From contig JAICGN010000031.1 of the NCBI GenBank assembly GCA_025923075.1, forward strand, positions 1 to 39,253: DNA of 39,253 nucleotides, given 5' to 3'. A model generated the notes under the pieces. That model saw only the letters and a list, made by a program, of their open reading frames with translations. It did no database searches and was not told the DNA's origin. Both the position numbers and the translations under genes were made by a program. Below, piece by piece: positions 7,231-15,336 of this stretch (positions are counted from its first letter, which is position 1; each line of letters opens with the position of its first letter). Origin of the DNA: Chitinophagaceae bacterium. GTDB taxonomy: Bacteria > Bacteroidota > Bacteroidia > Chitinophagales > Chitinophagaceae.

Positions 7231-7689
7231 CTATTTGTCTTGGTCCTCGCTAAATGCTAAAGCAAATACAGAAACCGCCCAAAGAAATTCGCAACTCTTA
7301 TTCTTTTTCAGCTCATCAGTCAGCTTAACTGTGAAGTCCATCTCTTTTTTAGGTGTGTCAATATACTTGTCGTATTTTTTATCCAGTGCCATCCCGCAAC
7401 GACCCGATTCAGTTTCTTCGGATTCCAAATCTGTTCCGAGAGCTTCTAATTGTTCAGCAAGTCTTTTTTGTTTCGGGGAATCGAGATTAGCCATTTCTTT
7501 CGCAAAGGCAGTCTTGACATCGGCCTGTTTTGCAACCCGGATCAGGAGAACACGAAATTCCGTGTCCATAGTATCCTTCAACTTTTTAAAACAATCACAA
7601 TACTCTTTTGAAATGCTAACGTAATCCTGGCCCTTTGATTGAAAAGCAAAACCTGTAAACAAAACAATAGCTATGAAAATCTTTTTCAC
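7231..7689 (-). CDS. Exported protein of unknown function
   Basis: A 152-residue protein with a signal peptide (KKIFIAIVLFTGFAFQSKG, then QDYVS). The mature part is helical and charged with a conserved-looking CDCF near its start, and further cysteines in SGRCGMA and NKSCEFLW. The pattern, a CxC segment then a long helix, resembles small secreted Bacteroidota proteins of unknown function. The start codon is GTG at 7689; no in-frame ATG precedes the signal peptide. It begins 27 bases after infC and ends 14 bases before the MmcQ/YjbR gene, so it is likely read with infC. Confidence 0.6.
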   Translation of the reverse strand: MKKIFIAIVLFTGFAFQSKGQDYVSISKEYCDCFKKLKDTMDTEFRVLLIRVAKQADVKTAFAKEMANLDSPKQKRLAEQLEALGTDLESEETESGRCGMALDKKYDKYIDTPKKEMDFTVKLTDELKKNKSCEFLWAVSVFALAFSEDQDK

Positions 7690-7716
7690 TGAAAAGTTTA
7701 ATTTTTAATTAGATGA

Positions 7717-8361
7717 TCAGGCTTTTTTCTTTTGACTCTTCGGGGCAAACATTGCCAGCATACGGCGACCTTCCATTTTCGGCATGCTTTCCAACGTTCC
7801 AAACTCATTGAGCCTTTCTGCAAATTTTAGAAGAAGCAGTTGACCTCTTTCCTGGAATTGGATGGCACGACCTTTAAATTGTACATAGGCCTTTACCTTA
7901 TTGCCATCTTTCAAAAAATTCTCAGCATGCTTGGCTTTGAAGTCGAAGTCATGATCATCAGTATTGGGAGTAAAACGAATTTCTTTTACCTCAGCCGTTT
8001 TGCTTTTGGCCTTCATTTCCTTTTCCTTCTTCTTCTTATCGTAGAGGAATTTGTTGTAGTCAATGATCTTACATACCGGGGGATCGGCCGTTGGAGAAAT
8101 TTCTACAAGATCAAGTTGCTGATCTTGCGCCATACGCAATGCATCCTGCGTATTATAAACTCCTGGTTCGATATTATCGCCGACAAGCCTCACTTGCGGC
8201 ACTCTGATAAAATTGTTGATACGATGTTCAGCTTCTTTGCGGGGAACAAATCGTCCTCTGAAGCCACCTTTGTTGAAACCACCTGGTTTATTAAATCCTC
8301 CGCCACCACCGGGTTTATTGAATCCACCACCAGGTTTGAATCCTCCTTGTTGTACTGCCAT
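7717..8361 (-). CDS. infC: Translation initiation factor IF-3 with Gly-rich N-terminal extension
   Basis: IF-3 binds the 30S subunit, prevents premature subunit joining and checks the start codon. The core starts at HRINNFIRVPQVRLV (residue ~46) and contains ALRMAQDQQLDLVEISP, PPVCKIIDYNKFLYD, the lysine-rich interdomain helix KKKKEKEMKAK, then the C-terminal domain with KEIRFTPNTDDHDFDFKAKH and FKGRAIQFQERG. Ahead of this lies a ~40-residue Gly/Phe/Asn/Lys-rich extension with repeated GGFNKPGG units and GGFRGRF, giving 214 residues against about 180 in E. coli. The start is an ordinary ATG. thrS lies 165 bases upstream on the same strand. Confidence 0.95.
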   Translation of the reverse strand: MAVQQGGFKPGGGFNKPGGGGGFNKPGGFNKGGFRGRFVPRKEAEHRINNFIRVPQVRLVGDNIEPGVYNTQDALRMAQDQQLDLVEISPTADPPVCKIIDYNKFLYDKKKKEKEMKAKSKTAEVKEIRFTPNTDDHDFDFKAKHAENFLKDGNKVKAYVQFKGRAIQFQERGQLLLLKFAERLNEFGTLESMPKMEGRRMLAMFAPKSQKKKA

Positions 8362-8525
8362 TTAAATTGTTTAGTTAAACCCCCATTCCCTAAAAGGGAG
8401 TATTTATTTATTTGTAAAATCCTCAATAGGGAATTGAGGAAAATGTTCAATGATCAATTTTCAATGTTCAATTCTCAACTATTTTATGATTGGCCATTGA
8501 TCGTTGAGCATTGGGCCCTGAACAT
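8362..8525. repeat. thrS-infC spacer rich in inverted and direct repeats
   Basis: The spacer contains TCCTCAATAGGGAATTGAGGA (6-bp arms, CCTCAA/TTGAGG), a CTCCCTTTTAGGGA hairpin just ahead of infC, and a run of related words such as TTCAATGATCAA, TTCAATGTTCAA, CATTGATCGTTGA and GCATTGGGCC from 8448 to 8520. These look like degenerate intergenic repeats. No TAnnTTTG promoter is seen on the minus strand, so infC is probably co-transcribed with thrS. Confidence 0.45.
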
Positions 8526-10460
8526 TTACTCGGTTATTCTATCCTTAACCTCAACCTTAATCTCACCTACAAACTCATCTACTGGTTTCACACCCAGATC
8601 TCCCTTGCCTTGTCTCCTTACCGCCACTTTATTTTCATTCATTTCTTTTTCACCTACAACCAACATGTAAGGTACTCTCATCAATTCGGTATCACGGATC
8701 TTCTTCCCTATCTTTTCATTGCGGTCATCAACCTCCGCACGAATATCTGATTTTTTCAGTTTATCTGCCACACTCTTTGCATAATCTAGAAACTTATCGC
8801 TAATGGGTAGCACTTTTACCTGAACCGGGGCCAGCCAAAGTGGCAATTTCCCTGCATAATGCTCTAAAAGAAAGCCGATGAACCTTTCATGGGTTCCAAG
8901 GGGGGCCCTGTGGATGATCAATGGGGTTTCAGTCTGATTATCGGGTGTTGTGTATTGCAATTTAAAACTGCGGCCCTGCGAAAAATCAACCTGGTTTGTA
9001 GCCAGTGTAAATTCACGACCGATTACACTCCATATTTGCACATCGATTTTAGGCCCGTAAAAAGCCGCTTCATCCTGTACTTCAACAAACGGGATCTTGG
9101 AATTAATGAGTACCTGTCTCACCATTTGCTCCGTTTCGATCCAAAGCTGTGGTTCGTTCACATATTTCTTTCCAAGCTTATCGGCGCTATGCAGCGATAA
9201 CCGCATCACGTATTTATCAATGCCAAATATTTTGAAATACTTCAGGTACATCTCATTTACTGCCCTGAACTCTTCTTCAAACTGGTCCTTGGTACAGTAA
9301 ATATGGGCATCATTCATATGCAGGCAACGAACCCGCATCAACCCAAACAATTCCCCGCTTTGTTCATACCTGTAGACAGTTCCATACTCAGCAACCCGAT
9401 ACGGAAGGTCCCGGTAACTTTTCGGCTCAGCGGCATAGATCTTGTGATGATGCGGACAATTCATCGATTTCAAATAATACTTCTCCCCTTCCATTTCCAT
9501 CGGCGGATACATGCTATCGGCATAGTAGGGAAGGTGCCCGCTGGTCAGGTACATACTTTCTTTTGCAATATGCGGAGTGACGACTCTTTTATACCCCGCT
9601 TCTTGCTCCGTTTCTTTGGCTAGCTTTTCCAACTCTTCAATTATTACCGTGCCATTTGGCATCCACATGATCAAACCAGGGCCTACATCATCATCCATCG
9701 TGTAAATGCCAAGTTCTTTTCCCAGCTTTCTATGATCTCTTTTTTTTGCTTCTTCAAGCAAAGCCAGGTATTCATCTAATTCTTTTTGCGATGGAAAAGT
9801 GACACCATACAATCTGGTAAGCTGTTTATTCTTTTCGTCACCCTTCCAATAAGCGCCGGCAATATTGGTAAGTTTAATTGCTTTTATCAATCCTGTATTT
9901 GGTATATGTGGCCCGCGACACAGATCAGTAAAATTTCCCTGCGTATAAAAAGTTATCTCACCATCATTCAGGTTTTGAAGCAGATCTAATTTATATTCAT
10001 CGCCTTTATCGCTAAAATATTTCACCGCGTCTGCTTTCGGAATTTCTTTTCTTACATATTTGTTATTCTTTTTTGCCAGCTCATTCATCTTTTTTTCGAT
10101 CGCGACAAGATCTTCTTCACTTATTTTTCTATCGCCGAGATCCATGTCATAATAAAAACCATTCTCCACCGGTGGACCAACCCAGAATTTTACACCAGGG
10201 AACATTCCTTCAACGGCTTCTGCCATTAAGTGCGCAGATGAATGCCAGAATGTATTCTTACCTTCCGCATCATTCCATGAATAAAGTTTAATTGCAGCGT
10301 CCTCATTTATGGGTCTTGATGCATCCCACACCTGTCCATTCACACCCGCAGCGATCACTTTTCTTGCCAACCCTTCGGATATCGATCTTGCAATGTCGAT
10401 TGCAGTAGTACCTTTTTGATATTGTCGCACCGCGCCATCGGGAAATGTGATATTGATCAT
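8526..10460 (-). CDS. thrS: Threonyl-tRNA synthetase
   Basis: A class II synthetase that charges tRNA-Thr in the cytoplasm, 644 residues. In order: TGS domain (residues ~1-62, INITFPDGAVRQYQKG), editing domain with HSSAHLMAEA and DLCRGPH, and the catalytic core with the zinc-binding cysteine in KSMNCPHHHKI. Motif 2 reads MRVRCLHMNDAHIYC where many phyla have RVRGFTQDDAHIF. Then come YGPKIDVQ and motif 3 (IIHRAPLGTHERFIGFLLEH), followed by the C-terminal anticodon-binding domain (PVQVKVLPISDK). The ATG at 10460 opens directly on the TGS domain and was preferred to an upstream TTG. A -7 element lies 25 bases before it. thrS-infC is the conserved order. Confidence 0.97.
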   Translation of the reverse strand: MINITFPDGAVRQYQKGTTAIDIARSISEGLARKVIAAGVNGQVWDASRPINEDAAIKLYSWNDAEGKNTFWHSSAHLMAEAVEGMFPGVKFWVGPPVENGFYYDMDLGDRKISEEDLVAIEKKMNELAKKNNKYVRKEIPKADAVKYFSDKGDEYKLDLLQNLNDGEITFYTQGNFTDLCRGPHIPNTGLIKAIKLTNIAGAYWKGDEKNKQLTRLYGVTFPSQKELDEYLALLEEAKKRDHRKLGKELGIYTMDDDVGPGLIMWMPNGTVIIEELEKLAKETEQEAGYKRVVTPHIAKESMYLTSGHLPYYADSMYPPMEMEGEKYYLKSMNCPHHHKIYAAEPKSYRDLPYRVAEYGTVYRYEQSGELFGLMRVRCLHMNDAHIYCTKDQFEEEFRAVNEMYLKYFKIFGIDKYVMRLSLHSADKLGKKYVNEPQLWIETEQMVRQVLINSKIPFVEVQDEAAFYGPKIDVQIWSVIGREFTLATNQVDFSQGRSFKLQYTTPDNQTETPLIIHRAPLGTHERFIGFLLEHYAGKLPLWLAPVQVKVLPISDKFLDYAKSVADKLKKSDIRAEVDDRNEKIGKKIRDTELMRVPYMLVVGEKEMNENKVAVRRQGKGDLGVKPVDEFVGEIKVEVKDRITE

Positions 10461-10484
10461 TACCAATTCGTTTTTACAAGGTGG

Positions 10485-10492
10485 CAAATTTA
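10485..10492 (-). promoter_or_regulatory. Candidate -7 element of thrS
   Basis: The minus strand reads TAAATTTG, an exact TAnnTTTG, placing initiation near 10478 and a leader of about 18 nt before the thrS ATG. No TTG is seen 19 bases upstream. Its TAA is also the stop codon of the small frame at 10490-10708. Confidence 0.45.
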
Positions 10493-10708
10493 GCGAAGTC
10501 CTTCCAGAGTTTTTTTATTTATCACACTCTTATAATTATTCGTCAAATGACGCAAAACGTCTCCGCAAGCTGCATGATCGTTATCTTTTTTTAATTGTAT
10601 GCAGATAAGTAGTTTTTTAACAAGAACGAGGCGAGCAAGTATTATTCTACCCATCGATGCGGGCTGCTTAACATCCCTGACCGACTTGCCTTTTGTAGGT
10701 TTCACCAT
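10490..10708 (-). CDS. Possible small basic protein, unknown
   Basis: A 72-codon ATG-started frame between the 10796 gene and thrS, on the thrS strand. The product is basic and has no signal peptide; its middle (RIILARLVLVKKLLICIQLKK) could be an amphipathic helix. I recognise no family. Its stop codon lies inside the presumed thrS -7 element. It could be a genuine small protein or a chance frame; only conservation would tell. Confidence 0.3.
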   Translation of the reverse strand: MVKPTKGKSVRDVKQPASMGRIILARLVLVKKLLICIQLKKDNDHAACGDVLRHLTNNYKSVINKKTLEGLR

Positions 10709-10795
10709 CAGTTAAATAATATTAACAATCCGTTTGTGTAGTAGATTCACGGGAAGAAACTTATTTGTTAGCTTTACAAGGTGATCGTAAGGAAC

Positions 10796-11908
10796 ATGAA
10801 AAGATTTGTACTCACCGTTTTCACCTTTTTGCCGGCTTTTTCTTTCGTGTCAATTGCTCAGAACATTACCGGCATTTGGCGAGGATATTTTATTACCGAT
10901 GAAGGTGAGCAATACCGCTTCGAGGTGCAAGTGGAACAGACAAAAAGTACACTATCAGGCGTTACATACTCCTACCAGGACAAACGGTTTTATGGCAAAT
11001 GCACAATGACTGGTAACTTTTCAAATGCATCGGGCAATGCTTTGATACAGGAAATCAAAACTGTGGAAGTAAAAATGTCGTTATCCAGTTCTGCCTGCAT
11101 TCAAAAATGTTTACTTACTTATACAAAGTCAGGCAAAGAAGAATTTCTCGAAGGGACATTTACCAGCATAATTGAAAAAACGGATTCGCTTCGGCAAGTA
11201 TTTCGGGGCGAAGATTGCGGTGGTGGTAAAATGTTTTTAAGAAAAGTTCCTACGTCCGACTTTTATGTCGAACCCTTTTTACGAAAAAAGAACTCCCCCG
11301 TGAATAATAACCCGCCCCTTGTAAAAAATAATCCTGCAACTAATAACAACACAACCGCAAAAACAACTCCGACGCCAAAAACAACAACACCCAAAAAAAA
11401 TCCTGCAACAAAGTCAAATAGTGATGCGGTGTTGGTGAGACCTAAAATTGATACAGCAAAAAAGGCGGAGACATACCAGACACAAACCCAAAACAAGAAT
11501 CTTACTGTGGCGCCCAATACAAAAACCCGGGATCTGCTCAGGTCGAGAGAGAATGATCTTGTAAAAACGCTTATAATAAATACTGAACATGTTGTTGTGA
11601 AATTGTTTGATAACGGGCAAATAGACAATGACACCATATCAGTCTACCTGGATAAACAATTAATACTTTCGAAAAAAAGGTTATCCGCCACTGCCTTAAT
11701 AATTAATTTGAAATTGGATGAATCAAATCCAGATCATGAATTGGTCATGGTGGCAGAAAACCTTGGAGAAATTCCTCCAAATACTTCATTGATGATTGTA
11801 ACTGCGGGAGACCAACGTTTTGAAGTTAGAATCACTTCAACTGAACAAAAGAATGCGATGGTCCGGTTCAAATATGTGAAAAGCACTGCGCCGATACCGC
11901 TCCCATAA
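10796..11908 (+). CDS. Exported two-domain protein of unknown function (paralogue 1)
   Basis: A 370-residue protein with a signal peptide (MKRFVLTVFTFLPAFSFVSIAQ). Mature regions: an N-terminal domain starting NITGIWRGYF with paired cysteines, a low-complexity linker (residues ~170-240) of Asn, Thr, Pro and Lys (NNNTTAKTTPTPKTTTPKK), and a C-terminal beta-rich domain with LFDNGQIDNDTISV, MVAENLGEIPPNTSLMIV and TSTEQKNAMVRFKY. The next gene is a shorter paralogue lacking the linker. No enzyme motif is visible; the linker suggests a periplasmic or surface protein. The ATG at 10796 is preferred to a GTG five codons earlier because the signal peptide begins there. Confidence 0.75.
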   Translation: MKRFVLTVFTFLPAFSFVSIAQNITGIWRGYFITDEGEQYRFEVQVEQTKSTLSGVTYSYQDKRFYGKCTMTGNFSNASGNALIQEIKTVEVKMSLSSSACIQKCLLTYTKSGKEEFLEGTFTSIIEKTDSLRQVFRGEDCGGGKMFLRKVPTSDFYVEPFLRKKNSPVNNNPPLVKNNPATNNNTTAKTTPTPKTTTPKKNPATKSNSDAVLVRPKIDTAKKAETYQTQTQNKNLTVAPNTKTRDLLRSRENDLVKTLIINTEHVVVKLFDNGQIDNDTISVYLDKQLILSKKRLSATALIINLKLDESNPDHELVMVAENLGEIPPNTSLMIVTAGDQRFEVRITSTEQKNAMVRFKYVKSTAPIPLP

Positions 11909-11951
11909 ATCCTAATCCCCGAATTGAGAATTTGATTTAAGTTTACCGGCA

Positions 11952-12746
11952 ATGAAAGCCGCCTCTTTCCTGCTTATTGGTTTACTGTATTCCCTTGCTT
12001 CCGCTTCGCAAAACCTCAATGGCGTATGGCGGGGTACATTAACCCAAGGACCGGGTGGTTGCTTCCGGGTTTATAATATCGAGTTGAACATAAAATCTAA
12101 TGGATCTAAACTCAACGGCGCCTCTTATCATTACTCAGATGTAACAAATTATGTAAAAGAAGATTTCGGCGGCACATATGATCCTGTAAATAAAACACTG
12201 AGCATAAATGAACTTAAAGTATTGACCTTTCATGTACCGCCAGATTGTATCCCTTGTATTAAACAATATAATCTTGCTTATGAAAAACAGGACAATAAGG
12301 AAGTGCTTACCGGTGATTGGGGTGGCGTCACTATGAATAATTATGCAAGCTGTCCCCCGGGGAAAATCACGCTATCAAGGGTTGCCGAATCTGATTTTGA
12401 ACATATAAAAGAGATTAAAGTCGATACCGGTATAATTCGCCTGGATTTTTATGACAATGCCCAGATCGATGGCGACATCATCACCGTACTATTGAACAAC
12501 CAGCCATTGGCATCAAATCAAAAACTCACAGCAAAACCGATAACACTCGAAATAAAAGTTGATCTCAATAATAAAGAACAGGAAATAACGATGGTGGCAG
12601 AAAATCTTGGTGATATACCTCCTAACACTGCATTGCTCCTGATTTCCGTGGGCACAAAGCGATACCAGCTATACCTGACTTCAACAGAAAAGAAAAATGC
12701 ACAGGTTCGTTTCATTTACGAGCATCCACAAAAAAATAATCAATAA
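11952..12746 (+). CDS. Exported two-domain protein of unknown function (paralogue 2)
   Basis: A 264-residue paralogue of the preceding gene, 43 bases downstream and probably co-transcribed. It has a signal peptide (MKAASFLLIGLLYSLASASQ). The N-terminal domain starts NLNGVWRGTL and carries cysteines at CFRVY and in DCIPCIKQY. The C-terminal domain has FYDNAQIDGDIITV, MVAENLGDIPPNTALLLI and TSTEKKNAQVRFIY. These motifs align closely with paralogue 1, but the Thr/Asn/Lys linker is missing. The stop codon lies inside the 34-nt palindrome that ends the transcript. The function is unknown. Confidence 0.75.
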   Translation: MKAASFLLIGLLYSLASASQNLNGVWRGTLTQGPGGCFRVYNIELNIKSNGSKLNGASYHYSDVTNYVKEDFGGTYDPVNKTLSINELKVLTFHVPPDCIPCIKQYNLAYEKQDNKEVLTGDWGGVTMNNYASCPPGKITLSRVAESDFEHIKEIKVDTGIIRLDFYDNAQIDGDIITVLLNNQPLASNQKLTAKPITLEIKVDLNNKEQEITMVAENLGDIPPNTALLLISVGTKRYQLYLTSTEKKNAQVRFIYEHPQKNNQ

Positions 12747-12770
12747 TTATTAATTAATAATTATTGATTA
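12737..12770. terminator. Perfect 34-nt A/T-rich palindrome between convergent genes
   Basis: TAATCAATAATTATTAA followed by its exact reverse complement: two 17-base arms with no spacer. It overlaps the stop codon of the upstream plus-strand gene and lies 24 bases from the stop of the convergent minus-strand peptidase gene. It may act as a bidirectional terminator, although it lacks a G+C-rich stem. Confidence 0.5.
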
Positions 12771-12793
12771 ATGTAGAAAATCGTTGAATAAAA

Positions 12794-14365
12794 TCAGAAT
12801 GCCCGATTGCCTGGCACTTGTGCCTGGGGCATTGCCTTCCTTGGGATCTTCTGGTCTCTTTGTGCCGTATTATAAACAAATGAAGCAACGATAGTAGCTG
12901 CTTGTTTCAGATCATCAGCCACCAGGTGATCATACGTATCCATATTTGTATGGTGAGTTCTCGTATTGTATTCAATTTGGTCCTGTATGAATTGAAATCC
13001 CGGTATCCCAACTCCGTCAAACGCCTGGTGATCTGTACCACCGGTATTGTTTATTGTAACCGTTCCCGCGCCAAGATCTTTAAATGGTTCAAGCCATTTT
13101 GAAAAAATAGGTCCTGCCTCTTTATTTCCCTGCAAATAAATTCCGCGGATCTTTCCAGTACCGTTATCCAGATTATAGTAGGCAGATACTTTTCCATGTT
13201 CTGCAGTCGGAACCATCTTTGTAGGGTCGGCAAAATGCTTCTTTACATAATTGCGGCTGCCATGCAATCCTTGTTCTTCACCACTCCACAATGCAATACG
13301 AACTGTACGACGTGGTTTGAAACCTGATACTTTTAAAATTCTTACTGCTTCCATCATTACTGCGCAACCTGCAGCATTATCAGTTGCACCGGTTGCTGCA
13401 TGCCAGCTATCAAGATGCCCGCCAAGCATTACAACCTCTTCCTTTAATGCAGGATCGGTACCCGGAATTTCAGCAATAACATTGTATCCTTTCAGGTCAT
13501 CGGTATAAAATTTTGTTTTTACTTCTGCTTCGAGTGTTACGGACACACCGGATTCAATCAAACGCTGAATCCTTAAATAGTCATCTGAAGAAAGCACAAC
13601 GCTTGCCGGTGCAGGTTCAGCGTCCTTACCGTAGGAGCCGCCGCTGCTCACAAAAATAGTCCCATCCGTACCTCTTGCCGTCATGGTAAGGATCAGGGCC
13701 GGTTTTTCCTTACTTATCATCTCGTTCATTCTTCTTTGCAGCATGAACGCATTTTGATTATTTCCTTGCTGATTGCGTTGTCCGCCCTGTTGTTGCGGAC
13801 GAGGTTCTGCTTTTGCCATTTTCTCCAAACTGCTATCAGCAAAGCGGTTACCATCAGGTTCAAAAGACGGAGAAAGTTTTGCTTCCGACCAGGTCATCAC
13901 GATTTTGTCTTTCAACTTTCCGGCATACTTCAGTAACTCAACACTGTCTTTCGCTTTTATCAAGATCACTCCACCTTTCATTGACCCATCCCCTGGTGTG
14001 CTGCCTGTCCATGCACGGGGCATTGCAATTAATGGAACATAATAGGGAGCCGTCATAGCCACATAACATTTTGTTTGTTCCCAGCCTTTTCCAAATTCAC
14101 CCCAGGGTTCGAGGTTTGCATTGGATAAACCCCATTCATTCAATTTATTCTTTGCCCAGGTAGCAGCACGCATGTAACCTGGAGAGGCTGTAAGTCTCGG
14201 ACCACTTATATCTGTGAGATACATCGCGATTTCCATGACCCTGGAATTTTCAAGACCTTCTTTGCGGATCTTGTTGATCATATCCATATCTAACTTTTCT
14301 TCCTGCGCATTTATTAATTGCACGCTGAGAACAAGAGAAAGGATAATTAAGAATGATTTTCTCAT
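12794..14365 (-). CDS. Exported M28 family zinc aminopeptidase
   Basis: A 523-residue di-zinc exopeptidase with a signal peptide (MRKSFLIILSLVLSVQLINAQ). A PA-like insert (residues ~120-290) carries an unusual Gln/Asn/Gly stretch (RPQQQGGQRNQQGNNQN). The catalytic domain follows, with metal ligands in order: His in GGHLDSW (~317), Asp in GATDNAAG (~326), Glu pair in SGEEQG (~361), Asp in YNLDNG (~400) and His in RTHHTNMDTYDH (~470). All M28 ligands are present, so it should be active. It likely trims peptides in the periplasm or outside the cell. No T9SS sorting domain is present. The CarboxypepD_reg-like gene lies 71 bases upstream. Confidence 0.88.
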   Translation of the reverse strand: MRKSFLIILSLVLSVQLINAQEEKLDMDMINKIRKEGLENSRVMEIAMYLTDISGPRLTASPGYMRAATWAKNKLNEWGLSNANLEPWGEFGKGWEQTKCYVAMTAPYYVPLIAMPRAWTGSTPGDGSMKGGVILIKAKDSVELLKYAGKLKDKIVMTWSEAKLSPSFEPDGNRFADSSLEKMAKAEPRPQQQGGQRNQQGNNQNAFMLQRRMNEMISKEKPALILTMTARGTDGTIFVSSGGSYGKDAEPAPASVVLSSDDYLRIQRLIESGVSVTLEAEVKTKFYTDDLKGYNVIAEIPGTDPALKEEVVMLGGHLDSWHAATGATDNAAGCAVMMEAVRILKVSGFKPRRTVRIALWSGEEQGLHGSRNYVKKHFADPTKMVPTAEHGKVSAYYNLDNGTGKIRGIYLQGNKEAGPIFSKWLEPFKDLGAGTVTINNTGGTDHQAFDGVGIPGFQFIQDQIEYNTRTHHTNMDTYDHLVADDLKQAATIVASFVYNTAQRDQKIPRKAMPQAQVPGNRAF

Positions 14366-14436
14366 GTGTTGTATTTTTTAAAAGTTGGAAGTTAAGTGAT
14401 TTTGATGTTTGAAATAGACAGCAGAAATTGCCCGGC

Positions 14437-15243
14437 TTATTTAGCCAGCATCCGTACATAGATAGTATGATCTCCACCTCGTTTCCAGGAAGCCTGTCCT
14501 GATTCTTTATAAAAATTGAGTCCATCTTCATTCCCCATAAAAAAGAAAGATGGTGCAGCAGATTCTGAACAGCCGCAACGCAAAAGTTCAAAACCAACAT
14601 AAAGCCTGTTAGTTGGGATATTAACTTGCTGCCAACTCAAATCAAATTCGACCAATCCGTATTTTATTGTCGTGGGTACTATGACTTCTTTTTTTAAGAC
14701 CTCATTTTCCGGCAGCCTAAAACCCGAGTTCGCAACATCCCTTAAATGTAATTTTAACCAACAGGTATCATAATTATGGTTCACCTTTACCTGCACCTGT
14801 CCGATTTGTACTCGTTTTTGGGACAGATCAAAAATGTATCCGATCTCACCGCCTTGATTTACTACTTTCCAATCCCTGTAATAACCAAATTTTTGGTAAT
14901 CACCTTTTAATGAAGCAAACACTTTTACCTGTTGTAATAGTGCATAGTTTTGAATGAGTGTTACTCTACTGTTGCTCAATAATTCCCGGATAGCAGTTTT
15001 TTTCGGAAGATAACCGGCAGCACTGATCAGTATCGAATCATTCAATCGCGACTGCTTGCGAATTACAAAAGTAAATTTGCCCAGAGAATCAGTCATGATT
15101 CCCTGGCCTCGTTCAGGAATTACGGAAGCAAATGAAACAGGTGAACCCGTTTCGTCATCTTCAACAAGGCCAGTAATTCTTTGCTGTGCAAAAGCAGCAA
15201 ATGAAGCAGTTATAAAAAAACCAAGCAGAATGTGGTGTCTCAT
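14437..15243 (-). CDS. Exported CarboxypepD_reg-like domain protein
   Basis: A 268-residue protein with a signal peptide (MRHHILLGFFITASFAAFAQ), then a carboxypeptidase-regulatory-like beta-sandwich: QRITGLVEDDETGSPVSFAS, GIMTDSLGKFTFVI, and SILISAAGYLPKK. This fold usually caps TonB-dependent receptors or surface proteins; here no plug or barrel follows. Residues ~110-268 form a second beta-rich region with a CGC segment (LLRCGCSES) and GDHTIYVRMLAK at the end. I do not recognise the second domain. It may be co-transcribed with the M28 peptidase downstream. Confidence 0.75.
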   Translation of the reverse strand: MRHHILLGFFITASFAAFAQQRITGLVEDDETGSPVSFASVIPERGQGIMTDSLGKFTFVIRKQSRLNDSILISAAGYLPKKTAIRELLSNSRVTLIQNYALLQQVKVFASLKGDYQKFGYYRDWKVVNQGGEIGYIFDLSQKRVQIGQVQVKVNHNYDTCWLKLHLRDVANSGFRLPENEVLKKEVIVPTTIKYGLVEFDLSWQQVNIPTNRLYVGFELLRCGCSESAAPSFFFMGNEDGLNFYKESGQASWKRGGDHTIYVRMLAK

Positions 15244-15336
15244 TAAATGCAGCTATTGTTCAGATTTGAACGGCGAAATTAACGCATTTATAAAAAATAG
15301 ACCGGCAGATTGATAAGCGGTGGAGAAATAAACTTT

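Noticed and set aside
7840-8670. 276-codon plus-strand frame
   Set aside because: Antisense shadow of infC, thrS and their spacer.
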